Below, one piece after another: positions 44,601-55,905 of a stretch of DNA of 64,000 bases. Both the position numbers and the translations under genes were made by a program. Position 1 is the stretch's first letter. Each line of letters starts with the position of its first letter. The stretch lies in NCBI GenBank assembly GCA_039583875.1, contig CM077162.1:63718822-63782821 (forward strand), written 5' to 3'. The stretch comes from Platanthera guangdongensis (Eukaryota > Streptophyta > Magnoliopsida > Asparagales > Orchidaceae). The notes beneath the pieces are model-generated. The model was not told the origin of the DNA. It was given only the letters and a program-made list of their open reading frames with translations, and made no database searches.

Positions 44601-45757
44601 ATTATTAACTACTATGCAAGTTAAGATTATCGAATTTGAAAGGGTTAAGGATGAGTACGTGCACTACCCGAATTTTAGGGACACTTACTTAAGTGCCCGA
44701 CATGACTCCCCTACTACTATTTCCGCCTATTATATTCGAGATGGATATCTATTCAAGCATTCTAAGTTGTATATCCCGCAATTATCACTTCGCCATTTCA
44801 TAGTTTGGGAGATCCATAGTGATGGTCTTGGAGGACATTTTGGTCGGGATTAAATCATTTCACTAGTGGAAGATAAATTATATTGGTCGGGTTTGAAGGC
44901 ACTAGTTGGCAAGATAGTTAATAGTTGTCAGACTTGCCAATTAGCTAAGGGAAATAAGACCAATTTTGGGTTATACACACCGCTCCCCATTTCTTCCGTT
45001 CCATGGGAAGATGTGAGCATGAATTTCATTTTAGGCCTCCCTCCAACCATCCGCTGGCATGATTCCATACTAGTTGTAGATCGTTTCTCTAAAATGACCT
45101 ATTTTATTTTTTGTAGCAAGACGAGTGACGCTTCTCATATCACTAAACTTTATTTCAAGGAGGTAGTTAGTCACCGTGGCGTACCCAAGAATATTGTTAG
45201 TGATAGGGATGTCAAGTTTACTAGTTATTTTTGGAAGACCCTATGTAAATTAATGGGTACAAAGCTTCTTTTTTCCGTGACCTATCACCCACAAACAGAA
45301 GGGCAAACAGAGGTTGTTAATCGTAATTTGGGCAACCTTTTACGGTGTCTTGTTGGTGATCACCAAGACACTTGGGATCTCGTCCTTCCACACGCCCAAC
45401 TCGCTTATAATAATTCAAAAAAATCGTTCTACTAGTTTATCGCCTAATGAAATTGTGCACGAGTATAAAGCCTCGGTGCCTTGTGATTTGATCCCTCTAC
45501 CACTCACTTATCAATCAAGTCACTTTGCACAAGATTTTGCTCATTATATTCACGATCTTCATAAGCACATTCACGAAATGCTAGCCACGCAATATGATCT
45601 TTATATATCGCATGCCAACTTGCATCAGAGAGAGTCTCACTTTAATGTTGGTGATTCAGTTTTAGTCTGTCTATTCCCTGAACGGTTGCCTCCGGGCACC
45701 ATAAAGAAGTTAGCCCATGGGAGAGCCGGTCCTTTTCAAATTCTAAAAAAAAATTAG
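44601..45757 (+). pseudogene. pol: Element G integrase
   Basis: The zinc-binding part (IHSDGLGGHFGRD ... CQTCQLAKG) is broken by a TAA at 44851-44853. The core has VSMNFILGLP, with Asn where the first catalytic Asp belongs, SDRDVKFTS with the second Asp, and HPQTEGQTEVVNRN with the Glu. A one-base shift near 45423 moves to the frame with the C-terminal GDSVLVCLFPERLPPG and AHGRAGPFQILKK. Confidence 0.88.
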
Positions 45758-46034
45758 TGATAATGCTTATGTTTTGGATTTGCCGACTAATTGGAGAATT
45801 TCTCCTGTTTTCAATGTTTCAGATTTAACACCCTATATTTCACCGCCACCAGAATTACTTCATTCTCCTTTTTCTTCTCTGTCTACATATTCTCTTGTGG
45901 TGGGTGATGAGCAAGTTCTTGTGTCTCTCTCCATGTAGGATCCTTTCGTTTGTACGCCGGATGTTGATGTTATAGATACTTTTCCGCATGCTGTTAACGT
46001 TTTTCCAAGGTTTCCCAATACCTCTTTTGTGTCT

Positions 46035-46185
46035 GACAGGATTTTGGATGATGAGGTTCTCACTACTCCCGACGGTAGCATCCTTCGCTACCTTGTTCAT
46101 TGTCATGATTGACCCGCATCAGATGATTCTTGGGTCCCAGAAGCTGAATTGGAACGGCTAAATGATTCTCTCCTTCAACAATATT
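46035..46185 (+). pseudogene. Element G chromodomain
   Basis: DRILDDEVLTTPDGSILRYL, then VHCHD, a TGA, and DDSWVPEAELERL follow the chromodomain pattern (aromatic cage Trp in DDSWVP). In chromoviruses this domain guides integration to marked chromatin. Confidence 0.7.
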
Positions 46186-47121
46186 GTCGTTATCACTCAC
46201 TGGTGAGGAGTGCTTTTAAGCGGGCGAGGATTGATGGAGATGGAGCCGTCCCGCACAATTTTGAGGAAGGCCGCAGCAACCGCAAACATTGATACAACCT
46301 CTGCTCGCGACCACACACGACCGCATAGCTCTTGGATGAAGTTTACAAATGCTACTTAAGTTAATATTTCAACAGTTTTAATTTTAATAGTTTTTAGTTT
46401 TCATTAAATGTTTTAGTTTTAAGTCAAGTGCTGGTTAGTATTAATGTTTTAAGTTAATGTTGAGTATTAATGTAAAACCTTATAAAGGTTGAATGGAGGA
46501 GAAATGAAACGATGTTCTGTTTTGTGAGAAAAGAAAATCCCGTGAGATAGCTAGGGTTGGGCGCCCGGTCCTCTCCCTCACTGTGTAGCAGTTTCGTCCT
46601 GTGCGAGAGCAGCTCGCCGCTCGGCTTCGCCGACACCCCCTCTGGTCGCTCGTGGACGACGATAGTGACGACCCCTTCCCGCCCGATGTGACTCTGGTGG
46701 AACTTGTGCCCCTATCTCCATCCGGTTTGACTCCGGTGGATCTCGTGGAGAGAGATTTTCCACTACGTCGTGAGTGATCTTAGGTAACGATTCTCTCCAC
46801 TCTTGTGTGTGCTTCCCTCTCTCTTGTTACAAGCTTTGTGTTGTTTTTCGGTGGATGAGGCCAGGTGTTACCTTCGAAAGCATTGGTTGAATCCGTTGGT
46901 AATATCTGGTATTCCTAGAGTTATTACTCAAATATTTTTTTAGAGTTTGCTAAGGACTGATTTTGCCTTTGTGCTGTTTTTGTTGGGAGTGGATCTGAAT
47001 CCTTTCCGAATCGATGTTTTAGTCGGGTTCCTCTTGGTGGATATCGTGAGTGTGGCATTGGTTGAGCACTAATCACGATTGTATTTGTGTTGTGTAACTT
47101 GTTAGTGAAGATCTGCTGCCA
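46186..47121 (+). other. Element G 3' non-coding region, probably its LTR
   Basis: Contains CTTATAAAGG (46471-46480) as a possible TATA box and a GC-rich leader-like stretch (46550-46760). LTR-like length, but no second copy in the window, so ends cannot be fixed. It stops abruptly at an integrase fragment. Confidence 0.4.
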
Positions 47122-47671
47122 TTGAGTGATTCATCGTTGTTACCCGCACACGTTCGTCAGACGCGTAGGCCTACATCAGTGGATCCTTTCGTCCACCACT
47201 TCACGACTGGAGTGGTTCATCCCTCAATAAGAGAGAAGAGGACGTTCAAGATAAAGACAGCCCATTATTCTCTGATCTCGGGAATTCTCTATCGAAAGAC
47301 TCTTCTCTCGCCTTTAGCAAAATGTGTGGTGGAAGAAGAGGTCCCTCTCCTGCAGGAAGTGCATTCGGGAGAATGCGGTAGTCACTTAGGTGCTAGAACC
47401 CTCGAAAAAAAAATTATCCGTCAAGGTTATTTTTTGACGTTGATCAGGAGGGATTGTGCGATTTTTGCCAGGAAATGCATAATGTGCCAGAAATCCGCTC
47501 CCTTCAAGTTCAGTTGGCTTAGCAGCTTAAGTCCATCTTTGTCCCCTGGCCTTTTACCGTCTGAGGGATGAATCTGATAGGCCTGTTCTTGAAGGCAAGC
47601 GGGCAGCGCCGCTTCATCCTGGTTATGATCGATTATTTCAACAAATAAAAAGAAGCCAATACATTGGCCAA
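47122..47671 (+). pseudogene. pol: Element H: fragment of a Tat-type Gypsy integrase
   Basis: The same family as the B integrase but in + orientation: ISGILYRKTLLSPLAKCVVE, QEVHSGECGSHLGARTLEKK, CIMCQKSAPF. A shift and a stop occur near 47555-47570. A GQRRFILVMIDYF-like stretch (about 47605-47640) then leads to a TAA in place of a Trp-Lys region. It is cut at GCCAA (47667-47671) by element F1. The start at 47122 is only the first open ATG; the 5' limit is unclear. Confidence 0.8.
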
Positions 47672-49304
47672 TGTTAAAATTTCTCAACGTGGTCAGCAAG
47701 GTAGCCCAAACGCCAAATTAATATCTTCGGCACTACCCAGTTCTCACGTTGAACCAGCGGAAAACCAAGGAACAAAGGTTAATCCCAACAAACAATGGAA
47801 GCACAAGCAGATCTTTTACACATTCACTTCTTTACAACACGAGGCATACATAGCGAGACATGATTTCGCTAGTATAACAGCTGTAAATAGAAAGCACCAA
47901 AACCCAAGCCGGGCGGACAACACCGGAGTCCGCCGAGACCGCCGAGGTCGCCGAGGTCGCCGAGTCCGCTGAGATCGCCCGAACTTAAGCTGCAATCCGC
48001 CGAATAGCCACAGAGTCCGCCGAAGCCGCGAGGCCGCGCGGACACACCGTTATTCGTCTCCTGCTGAAGCTGAACTGAGGAACACCCCCTACCCGCCTGA
48101 AGCCGGCGGACAGGTTATTGAAGCTGGCAAAGTTGAAACAGAGTTGACAAGCCGCGGAGCGACCTCCTGCTGAATCCGCAGAGACCGCACAACTTCCAAG
48201 TACTTGACCGAAGTCAAAGCCAAACTCCTAGCTCCTTGAAGCTACCCGCGCGACATGCACACAGTAAACCGTCAGCCCTGAATCAATCCGCGCGGACAGA
48301 CAAACTGAGACCGCAGCTCCTTGCTCAACCCAACTTACTGTTCACTAAAGTTACTGTAGACCTGCCAGGGGGGTTCTATTTATAGGCGAGGTGAGAAGTG
48401 TGGTCACCGCCCTAGAGATAGAGACACCGCCCCAGCCCGCGCGATAGCAAAACACCATCTGCCGAGTCCGCAAGGACTTAGCCGGATACCAAGGAAAATC
48501 GTCAGGAGCAAGACAACATTGGCGAACCCTGATCAGTCCGCCCAAGCTATGCGGACAAGGCATCAGCCCGCAAAGCCTACCACTGCAGGACAGCAACCCC
48601 CTTCAATGGCTGTCCGCACAACCCCGAGGCAGTCCGCAAGACTCAAGCCTCAATCCGCCACAAGTCCACGACCAAAGGCAGATAGCAAGTCCGCCCGGTC
48701 ACAGCGGACTTGGCGGATACGGCGGACACCATGGTCTTGGCACAGAGTGTGACCAAGTCCAAAACCATCAAAGGCCAATACGAGCATGGCGGACATAAAA
48801 TCCCGTCCGCCAAACACCGTAGCACAGACCGCCAGCAGTCCGCAAGCTCCTCGCACTCCTGCCCAACACAGCAACCATCTCCCGGACTCCCAAACCAGTC
48901 CGCCAACGACCTCCACAGCAAAACACATGCTGTATCACCAGAGCTCGACAAGGCCTTAGCCAAGCTCTAAGCCCATTCCGCAACAGCCCACACCGCGGAC
49001 ACGCCAGTCCGCAAGCTTCCCGCGGACATGAGCCAAACCGCCTATCAGCACAAGCTTGCACCGCAGCCACTGAGCAAAGCACCAGTCCGCAAGCCTCTAT
49101 CCGCTCAGGCCGCTCCTTGGCTAAAACCAATCAGCCAACGCCTTATCCGTAGATACCAGACCGCATAGTCCGCGGACTTCACCCGTGCAACCCGCTCAGA
49201 AGAACAGCTGGCTTCCACTAGACTTTACACCAGGCCGCACACAACTGTCCGCCCAGGCCGCCCGGCCTGTCCCGTCAACCACTTCCAATTCACAAATTTC
49301 AACA
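47672..49304 (-). repeat. Element F1 3' LTR
   Basis: 1633 bp, TGTTAAAATTTCTC to TTTCAACA on the + strand. Very rich in GTCCGC/GCGGAC words. Minus-strand TATAAATA box at 48377-48384. Confidence 0.9.
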
Positions 49305-49670
49305 CTCCCCCTTGAAGTGGGAAGTGGTGACCAAGCCCAGCAAGCTGCGCAAGCGCTCAAAGGGACCCTTCAATAGTGGCTTCGTGAAGATGTCAGCAAG
49401 ATTATCTTCACTCCGAACATGCCCGACCAGCAGAGACCCCTCCAACACCTTCTCCCGGATGAAGTGGTGATCAATCTCCATATGCTTGGTCCTGGCGTGA
49501 CACACTGGATTGTTAACCAGTTTGAGAGCACTCTCGTTGTCACCCCGGAGTAAAGTAGGTCCTTGCACTACTTCATGAACGTCCTCTATAAGCCTACTCA
49601 ACCAAACGACTTCCCGAGCAGCCAAGGCTGAAGCCTTATACTCCGCCTCCGTGGTTGAAACGCTTGCGCA
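49305..49670 (-). pseudogene. pol: Element F1 RNase H 3' end with polypurine tract
   Basis: The minus frame from about 49665 reads VSTTEAEYKASALAAREVVW, then HARTKHMEIDHHFIREK and [15 protein letters not shown], ending at 49299 with the polypurine tract CTTCAAGGGGGAG abutting the LTR. The preceding RT half is absent. Confidence 0.88.
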
Positions 49671-50007
49671 CTATAAGGCTTCGGCCTTGGCTGCTCGGGA
49701 AGCCGTTTGGTTGAGGAGGCTTATAGAGGACATTCATGAAGAAGTGCAAGGACCTACTTTACTCCGGGGTGACAACGAGAGTGCTCTCAAACTGGTTAAC
49801 AATCCAGTGTGTCACGCTAGGACCAAGCATATAGAGATTGATCACCACTTCATCAGGGAGAAGGTGTTGGAGGGGTCTCTGCTGGTCGGGCATGTTCGGA
49901 GTGAAGATAATCTTGCTGACATCTTCACGAAGCCACTGTCGAAGGGGCCCTTTGAACGCTTGCGCAGCTTGTTGGGCTTGGTCACCACTTCCCACTTCAA
50001 GGGGGAG
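49671..50007 (+). pseudogene. pol: Element F2 RNase H 3' end with polypurine tract
   Basis: A + strand mirror of the previous feature (YKASALAAREAVWLRRLIED ... [15 protein letters not shown]) with a handful of amino-acid differences. It starts abruptly at TATAAGG, without the VSTTEAE segment. The polypurine tract is at 49996-50007. Confidence 0.88.
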
Positions 50008-51654
50008 TGTTGAAATTTGTGAAGTGGAAGTGGTTGACGGGACAGGCCGGGCGGCCTGGGCGGCCTGGGCGGACAGCATTGGCGGACTAGACGGACTGGG
50101 CGGACTGTGATGTGCGGATAGGGCGGAAGGTCTAGTGAAAAGCCGGCTGTTTTCTGAGCGGGTTGTTTGCATGAAGTCCGCGGACTATGCGGCCTGTTAT
50201 CTGCGGATAGGCCGTTTGCTGATTGGTTTTGCCAAGGAGCGGCCTGAGCGAATAGAGGCTTGCGGACGGGTGCTTTGCTCAGTGGCCGTGGTGCAAGCTT
50301 GTGCTGATTGGCGGTTTGGCTCGTGTCCGCGGTGTGGGCTGTTGCAGACTGGGTTTAGAGCTTGGCTGAGGCCTTGTCGAGCTCTGGTGATACAGCAGGT
50401 GCTTTGCTGTGGAGGTCGTTGGCGGACTGGTGTTTGAGTCCGGGAGATGGTTGCTGCGTTGGGCAGGAGTGCGAGGAGCTTGCGGACTGCTGGCGGTCTG
50501 TGCTACGGTGTTTGGCGGACGGGAGTTTGAGTCCGCCATGCTCGCATTGGCCTTTGATGGTTTTGGACTTGGTCACACTCTGTGCCAAGACCATGGTGTC
50601 CACCGTATCTGCCAAGTCCGCTGTGACCGGGCGGACTGTTGCTATCTGTCTTTGGTCATGGACTTGTGGCGGATTGAGGCGTGAGTCTTGCAGACTGCCT
50701 CGGGTTCGTGCGGACAGCCATTAAAGGGTGTTGCTGTCCTGCAGTGGTAGGCTTTGCGGGCTGATGCCTTCTCCGCATAGCTTAGGCGGACTGATGTGGG
50801 TTCGCCAACGTTGCCTTGCTCCTGGCGGTTTTCCTTGGTATCCGGCTAAGTCCTTGCGGACTCGGCGGACGGTGTTTTGCTATCGTGCGGGCTGGGGCGG
50901 TGTCTCTATCTCTAGGGCGGTGACCACACTCCTCACCTTGCCTATAAATAGGACCCCCCTGCCAGGTCTACAGTAAATTGAGTGAACAGTAAGTTGGGTT
51001 GGGCAAGGAGCTGCGGTCTCAGTTTGTTTGTCCGCGCGGTTTGATTCAGTGCTGACGTTTGCTGTGTGCAGGTCGCGCGGGTAGCTTCAAGGAGCCAGGA
51101 GTTTGGCTTTGACTTCGGTCAAGTACTTGGAAGTTGTGTGGCCTCTGTGGATTTAGCAGGAGGTCGCTCTGCGACTTGTCAGCTCTGTTTCTTCTTTGCC
51201 AGCTTCAATAACCTGTCCGCCGGCTTCGGGCGGGTAGGGGGTGTTCCTCAGTTCAGCTTCAGCAGGAGACGAATAATGGTGTGTCCGCGCGGCCTCGTGG
51301 CTTCGGCGGACTCCGTGACTATTCGGCAGATTGCAGCTTAGTTCGGGCGATCTCAGCGGACTCGGCGACCTCGGCGACCTCAGCGGTCTCGGCGGACTCC
51401 GGTGTTGTCCGCCCGGCTTGGGTTTTGGTGCTTTCTGTTTACAGCTGTTATACTAGCGAAATCATGTCTCGCTATGTATGCCTCGTGTTGTAAAGAAGTG
51501 AATGTATAATAGATCTGCTTGTGCTTCCATTTTTTGTTGGGATTAACCTTTGTTCCTCGGTTTTCCGCTGGTTCAACGTGAGAACTGGGTAGTGCCGAAG
51601 ATATTAATTTGACGTTTGGGCTACCTTGCTGACCATGCTGAGAAACTTTTAACA
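50008..51654 (+). repeat. Element F2 3' LTR
   Basis: 1647 bp, TGTTGAAATTTG to CTTTTAACA, the inverted match of 49304-47672 with scattered differences. TATAAATA at 50943-50950. It abuts F1 pol at 51655 (flank CCCCC). Confidence 0.9.
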
Positions 51655-54153
51655 CCCCCTTCTTCTTGACGAACAAGCTTGAATCCGAGTTGGAAGCAAG
51701 GTATCCACAGAATTGCAAGTGCTCTGCAATCTTCCCATACCACGCTCTAAGAGCTTGCTTCAACCCATAGAGAGCCTTCCTGAGTTTACAGACATAGTCC
51801 GGATACTTTTCAGAGACAAAACCAAGCGGCTGATCCATGAAGATGTCCTTGTCAATCTCTCCGTAAAGAAAGGCATTCTTCACATCGAGTTGCCACAACC
51901 TCCATCCCTTGCTAGCAGCCAAGGCGATCACCACTCTTGCTGAAGTCATCTTCGCAACTGGACTGAATGTCTCCTCATAGTCTTCTCCATACTGCTGTGA
52001 GAATCCTCTAGCGACCAGGCGAGCCTTGAACCTATCAATGCTCTCATCAGCCTTCTTCTTCAACTTATACACCCACTTGCAAGTAACCGGAGTAATGCCA
52101 GCAACCTTGGGCACTAGGTCCCAGGTTTCATTCTTCTTCAGAGCATCAATCTCTTCCTTCATGGCACCTTCCCACTCCTTCACTCCAGTGGCCTCGTTGA
52201 AGTTTGCAGGCTCTCGCTCATCCAGAGGACCTGCAAAGAAGCAGGAGACAAAGCTCACTGCATTCCCATCACAGTACCGAGCCGGTGGCTTAACCACCCT
52301 CTTCGATCTCCGAAGGGTCGGCTCCTTGCTCACTGCTTCCGTTGCTTCTTCGGGCTCAACTCCTACCTGGGGCAAGCATTGAGCAGTGCTCCCCCTGCTT
52401 CCTGAGCCAGAAGGCTCAGCCTCGGAATTAGAAGCAACATGAGTTGCTGGTGAAACAGCAAGCTCCTCTTCCAAGCCTTCAGCAGCCACCACCGGTGCTT
52501 CATCAATCTTGCTACTTCCGGTTAGCTCAACCGAGCCACCTCCATATGACGTCAGCTCGTCAAAGACAACGTCTCTTGACACCACGAACTTCTTCGTCAC
52601 AGGGTCCATGCATTTCCATCCCTTCTTCCGCTCATCGTAGCCAACAAAGACAAGCTTCCTTGCCTTCGCATCCAGCTTAGTCCGTGAAGCATCCGGGACA
52701 TGCACGTAGCAAGTTGAACCGAACACCTGAAGGTGTCCCACACTCGGCTTCTCCTTCAGCAACAGCTCAATAGGAGTCTTCATGTTGATAGGGCTGAGTG
52801 GCATCCGATTGATGACATAAGCAGCACAAGACATCCCCTCCGCCCAAAAGGACCTTGGGATATCTTTCGCATGAAGCCAGCATTTGCAGGTCTCCGTCAG
52901 ATGACGGATCTTCCGCTCTGCTACCCCATTTTGTTGTGGAGTGTGAGCACAAGTAAGCTCTCGTTGGACCCCGTGCTTCCTGCAGAAGTTAGAAAACTCG
53001 GAGGAAACAAATTCACCCCCGTTATCAGTTCTAAGCTTCTTAATCCGCAAGCCAAGCCGGCCTTCTACCAACTCCTTAAACTCCACAAACAAACGGAAGG
53101 CTTCCGACTTCTCCTTTAAGAAGTACACCCAAGTATACCTTGAGTAGTCATCAACAAAGACAAGCATGTATCTACTTCCACCAAGGCTGGCAGTAACCGT
53201 CGGTCCCATCAAGTCGCCATGAATGCACTCCAATGGTTTCTTGTTCCTTGTTTGTGATTTATCAAACGGAAGGCAACGTGTCTTACCGTATTGACAGCCC
53301 GCGCAAACATGCCCATCACCAAAGGAGGACAACTTCGGCAACCCCTTCAACAAACTTCTACTCGCCATCGCCTTCAGCTTGTCCATGCCAACATGCCCCA
53401 GCCTCTCATGCCAGATAGCAGCGCTATCATTGGCCCTCATCCTATCAACATATGAATTGGTGGCAAGAACAAACAAGTTCTTCACCCTCCTCCCTACATG
53501 AGCAACATCAGCCTTCACCGCTGATACGTTGCGAAGGAACCTCACGTCTGTTGGCCCAAACAAAATGTGATAACCATCGTCCACCGCATTGGTCACCGAG
53601 AAGAGGTTTTTCTTCATGCCCGACACGTGATACACACTCCTTAACGTGAGTGGCCCCTGATCACTACCCAAAGACACGACCCCCTCTTTCTCTACTGCAT
53701 AAACAGTATTATCAGCAGTGATAATAGCTTCATTACCTGAGTATGCTTGCATGGAGGTGAACTTCGACTTGTCTCCGGTGAGGTGATGACCACACTCGGA
53801 GTCCACAATCCACTCGCTGTTGAAGTCCTCAGCAGACAAGGCCCGGACACAAGTGCCCGTCATGAAAGCTCCGCCCCATTCTGCTTCTTCACTTCTTGAG
53901 CAAGCTTCCTCCTTTCCCACAGCATGCCCAGGCTGCAGTTTGACCTTGCAGTCCCGCTTGAAGTGCCCTCACTGATGACACCGGTAGCACTTCAGGTTCT
54001 TCTTCCAGTCCTTAGGAGCATTGCTCCTCTCCGGCTGATATGAAGTTGAAGTCTCCTTCTCACCAGCGACCTGCACCTTCTTCTTCTTCCCTTCCCATCC
54101 TTTCTTCTTGCCTGAGAAGAGAGCTTCGTTGCCTTCCTGATTCAGGTTCACTC
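51655..54153 (-). pseudogene. pol: Element F1 gag C-terminus, protease, integrase and N-terminal RT
   Basis: From 54153 the minus frame continues gag after element E (NQEGNEALFSGKKKGWEG). A zinc knuckle CYRCHQ-stop-GHFKRDC follows, broken by a TGA near 53971. The open frame from 53920 has the protease site WIVDSECGHHLTGD (Glu in the Gly position), the integrase zinc region (HERLGHVGMDKL, CAGCQYGKTRC) and an intact triad ([28 protein letters not shown]). RT follows up to SDSSLFVKKKG. There it meets the F2 LTR, and the frame runs another 275 bp antisense through LTR DNA to a stop at 51380. The YVDD box and the rest of RT are lost. Confidence 0.9.
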
Positions 54154-54485
54154 TGTTGGGTATTGTATCCACAACGTACCTGATTTGAAGAAGCCCCTGG
54201 ACAAGCTAAGGTAAATAGACAATGTATTTGACAAAATATTTCAAGTTGTGCTTGCAGTTATTCCACACTAAGTACACACCAATGTCAGGGTGCAGTAGGT
54301 CAATATACACGGGTCTGCACGACGTAATCCCTCGTTGAGCAGATCAGTGTGTTGGCCTACGTGTACTCTCTCTATTGGAGTGTACTTACTTTCAAGTACA
54401 GAGCTGTGTTAAGGCAAGAGCAGACAAGGAGCAAGGATGGGTCAAGGAGCACCTCATGGGTGGAAAGACGAAAAATCGTCTAAGT

Positions 54486-54833
54486 GTAAATCGACGAGAA
54501 TCACTAGTGATTCTCGCCGAATCGTCGAGAATCATTGGCTGATTCTCGCCGACTCGATCCAGCTACTTCAAAGCGAGCAACTCTGATGCTAAGTAATAAT
54601 CGACGAGAATCACCAAGTGATTCTCGCCGATTCGGCGAGAATCACTAGTGATTCTCGCCGAATCGTCGAGAATCACTGACTGATTCTCGCCGACTCGACC
54701 CGGCTTAATCAGAGTGTGCAATCAAGTCAACATCGACGAGAATCATCTTTGATTCTCGCCGAATCGACGAGAATCACCTTTGATTCTCGCCGATTCGACG
54801 AGAATCACCTTCGATTCTCGCCGATTTTGACTT
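54486..54833 (+). repeat. Hairpin array in element E 5' LTR
   Basis: About nine copies of CGACGAGAATCAC-loop-GTGATTCTCGCCGA, each a stem of 8-11 base pairs, clustered 110 to 460 bp upstream of the TATA box. The sequence differs from the element A array, but the position and architecture are the same. Confidence 0.9.
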
Positions 54834-54945
54834 GGGCAATTTTCTGGAAACTGCTGGACCGGATTCTGCCGCTGGCACTGTTTTGAACCGGTTTTTGGGT
54901 TTCTTCTGGTGGGACCCACAACGGTCATTTAGGAGTATACTTGTG

Positions 54946-54953
54946 TATAAATA
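54946..54953 (+). promoter_or_regulatory. Element E LTR TATA box
   Basis: TATAAATA downstream of the hairpin array; the copy in the 3' LTR is at 61802-61809. Confidence 0.8.
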
Positions 54954-55815
54954 CACGCGTATTTTTGAACAGTGAAGACACACAGAAAGAAGCCGAGCGA
55001 CGACCTTGACCTAAAATCGCGTTTTCCGCTCCGCCGCCGCCGTCGCCTCTCGAGCAAGTTGATCGTCGGTCTTGATCGTGATCTCTTCCAGATCTTCCGG
55101 TGACAGAAGCTTAGCCAAGCTTAGAGTCTCACGCGTCTAACCAGAGATCTTTTGTCTCTTGATTTGTTGATCGGGAAAACCTTCCCCGTCCGAATCGATC
55201 GAGGCGATCGATCCTAGTGTGACCGTTGGTAGACCTAGCTAGCTTCGCTAAGAAGTTTGAATCTCCTAAGTAAAGCAGCCGTACACCGTTGTCGCCGCCG
55301 ATCCCGTGAACCAAGCCGCCGCCCTCTTTGCCGCCGCCGGTTCTGGGGAGATTCTCTCCACGAGAGATCTAGGGTTGTGGACTCTTTGTGGACTTCAAGA
55401 ACACGTCGTCAACGAATAGGGACACCTTAGTCTCCAAAAGTAGTTTATATCTCTTGTACATTCTAGTTTTACTTTTGTTGTAAAGGAACGTTGGTTCCTA
55501 GTTGTAAGGGTTGGGTGCAACCCGTGTTGTGGGAGTGTGTCTCCTACGTGTGGAAGGGTTCCTTCCGATAGTGCAAGGATTGGATTTCAATCCTATTGGT
55601 GAAGAGACCGAGTCGTCCCTTGTTGGGAGATAGGTCGAAGGGGGAAAGTGGATGTACCCAAATCGGGGAACCACTATAAATTGCTTGTGTACTTTCTGTG
55701 CTGTGCTGTTTTGTTTTCTTGTGCAGGTACAATTTTAAATTCCGCAAAAATGCTGCACGTCACCTATTCCCCCCCCCCCCATAGGTGAAGATAGTTGACA
55801 CTAGGTGGACTTTCA

Positions 55816-55832
55816 AGTGGTATCAGAGGGAG
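55816..55832 (+). other. Element E primer binding site
   Basis: AGTGGTATCAGAGGGAG, complementary to initiator-Met tRNA, directly after the LTR. Confidence 0.92.
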
Positions 55833-55905
55833 GTTGCTCATCAAAAAGGTTAACACCTTGAGTTGAATCCTGCCGCTAGTGTCAAGAAGAAGGCAAACAT
55901 CTACT

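Larger units (their letters stand above)
42609..46185 (+). mobile_element. Element G: chromodomain Gypsy element (chromovirus), dead
   Basis: Protease, RT, RNase H, integrase and chromodomain follow in Gypsy order on the + strand, with no 5' LTR, primer site or clear gag in the window. Key catalytic residues are replaced and many stops are present. The integrase C-terminal chromodomain places it among chromoviruses; the subclade is not resolved. Confidence 0.85.
54154..55815 (+). repeat. Element E 5' LTR
   Basis: TGTTGGGTATTG to GGACTTTCA. TATAAATAC at 54946-54953; a C-run at 55771-55781 is longer than in the 3' LTR. Confidence 0.95.

Noticed and set aside
48351..49130. ORFs in the F1 and F2 LTRs (80-120 codons), seen in mirrored form on both arms
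   Set aside because: Open frames of a GC-rich LTR, duplicated because the arms are inverted copies; no protein family recognised.
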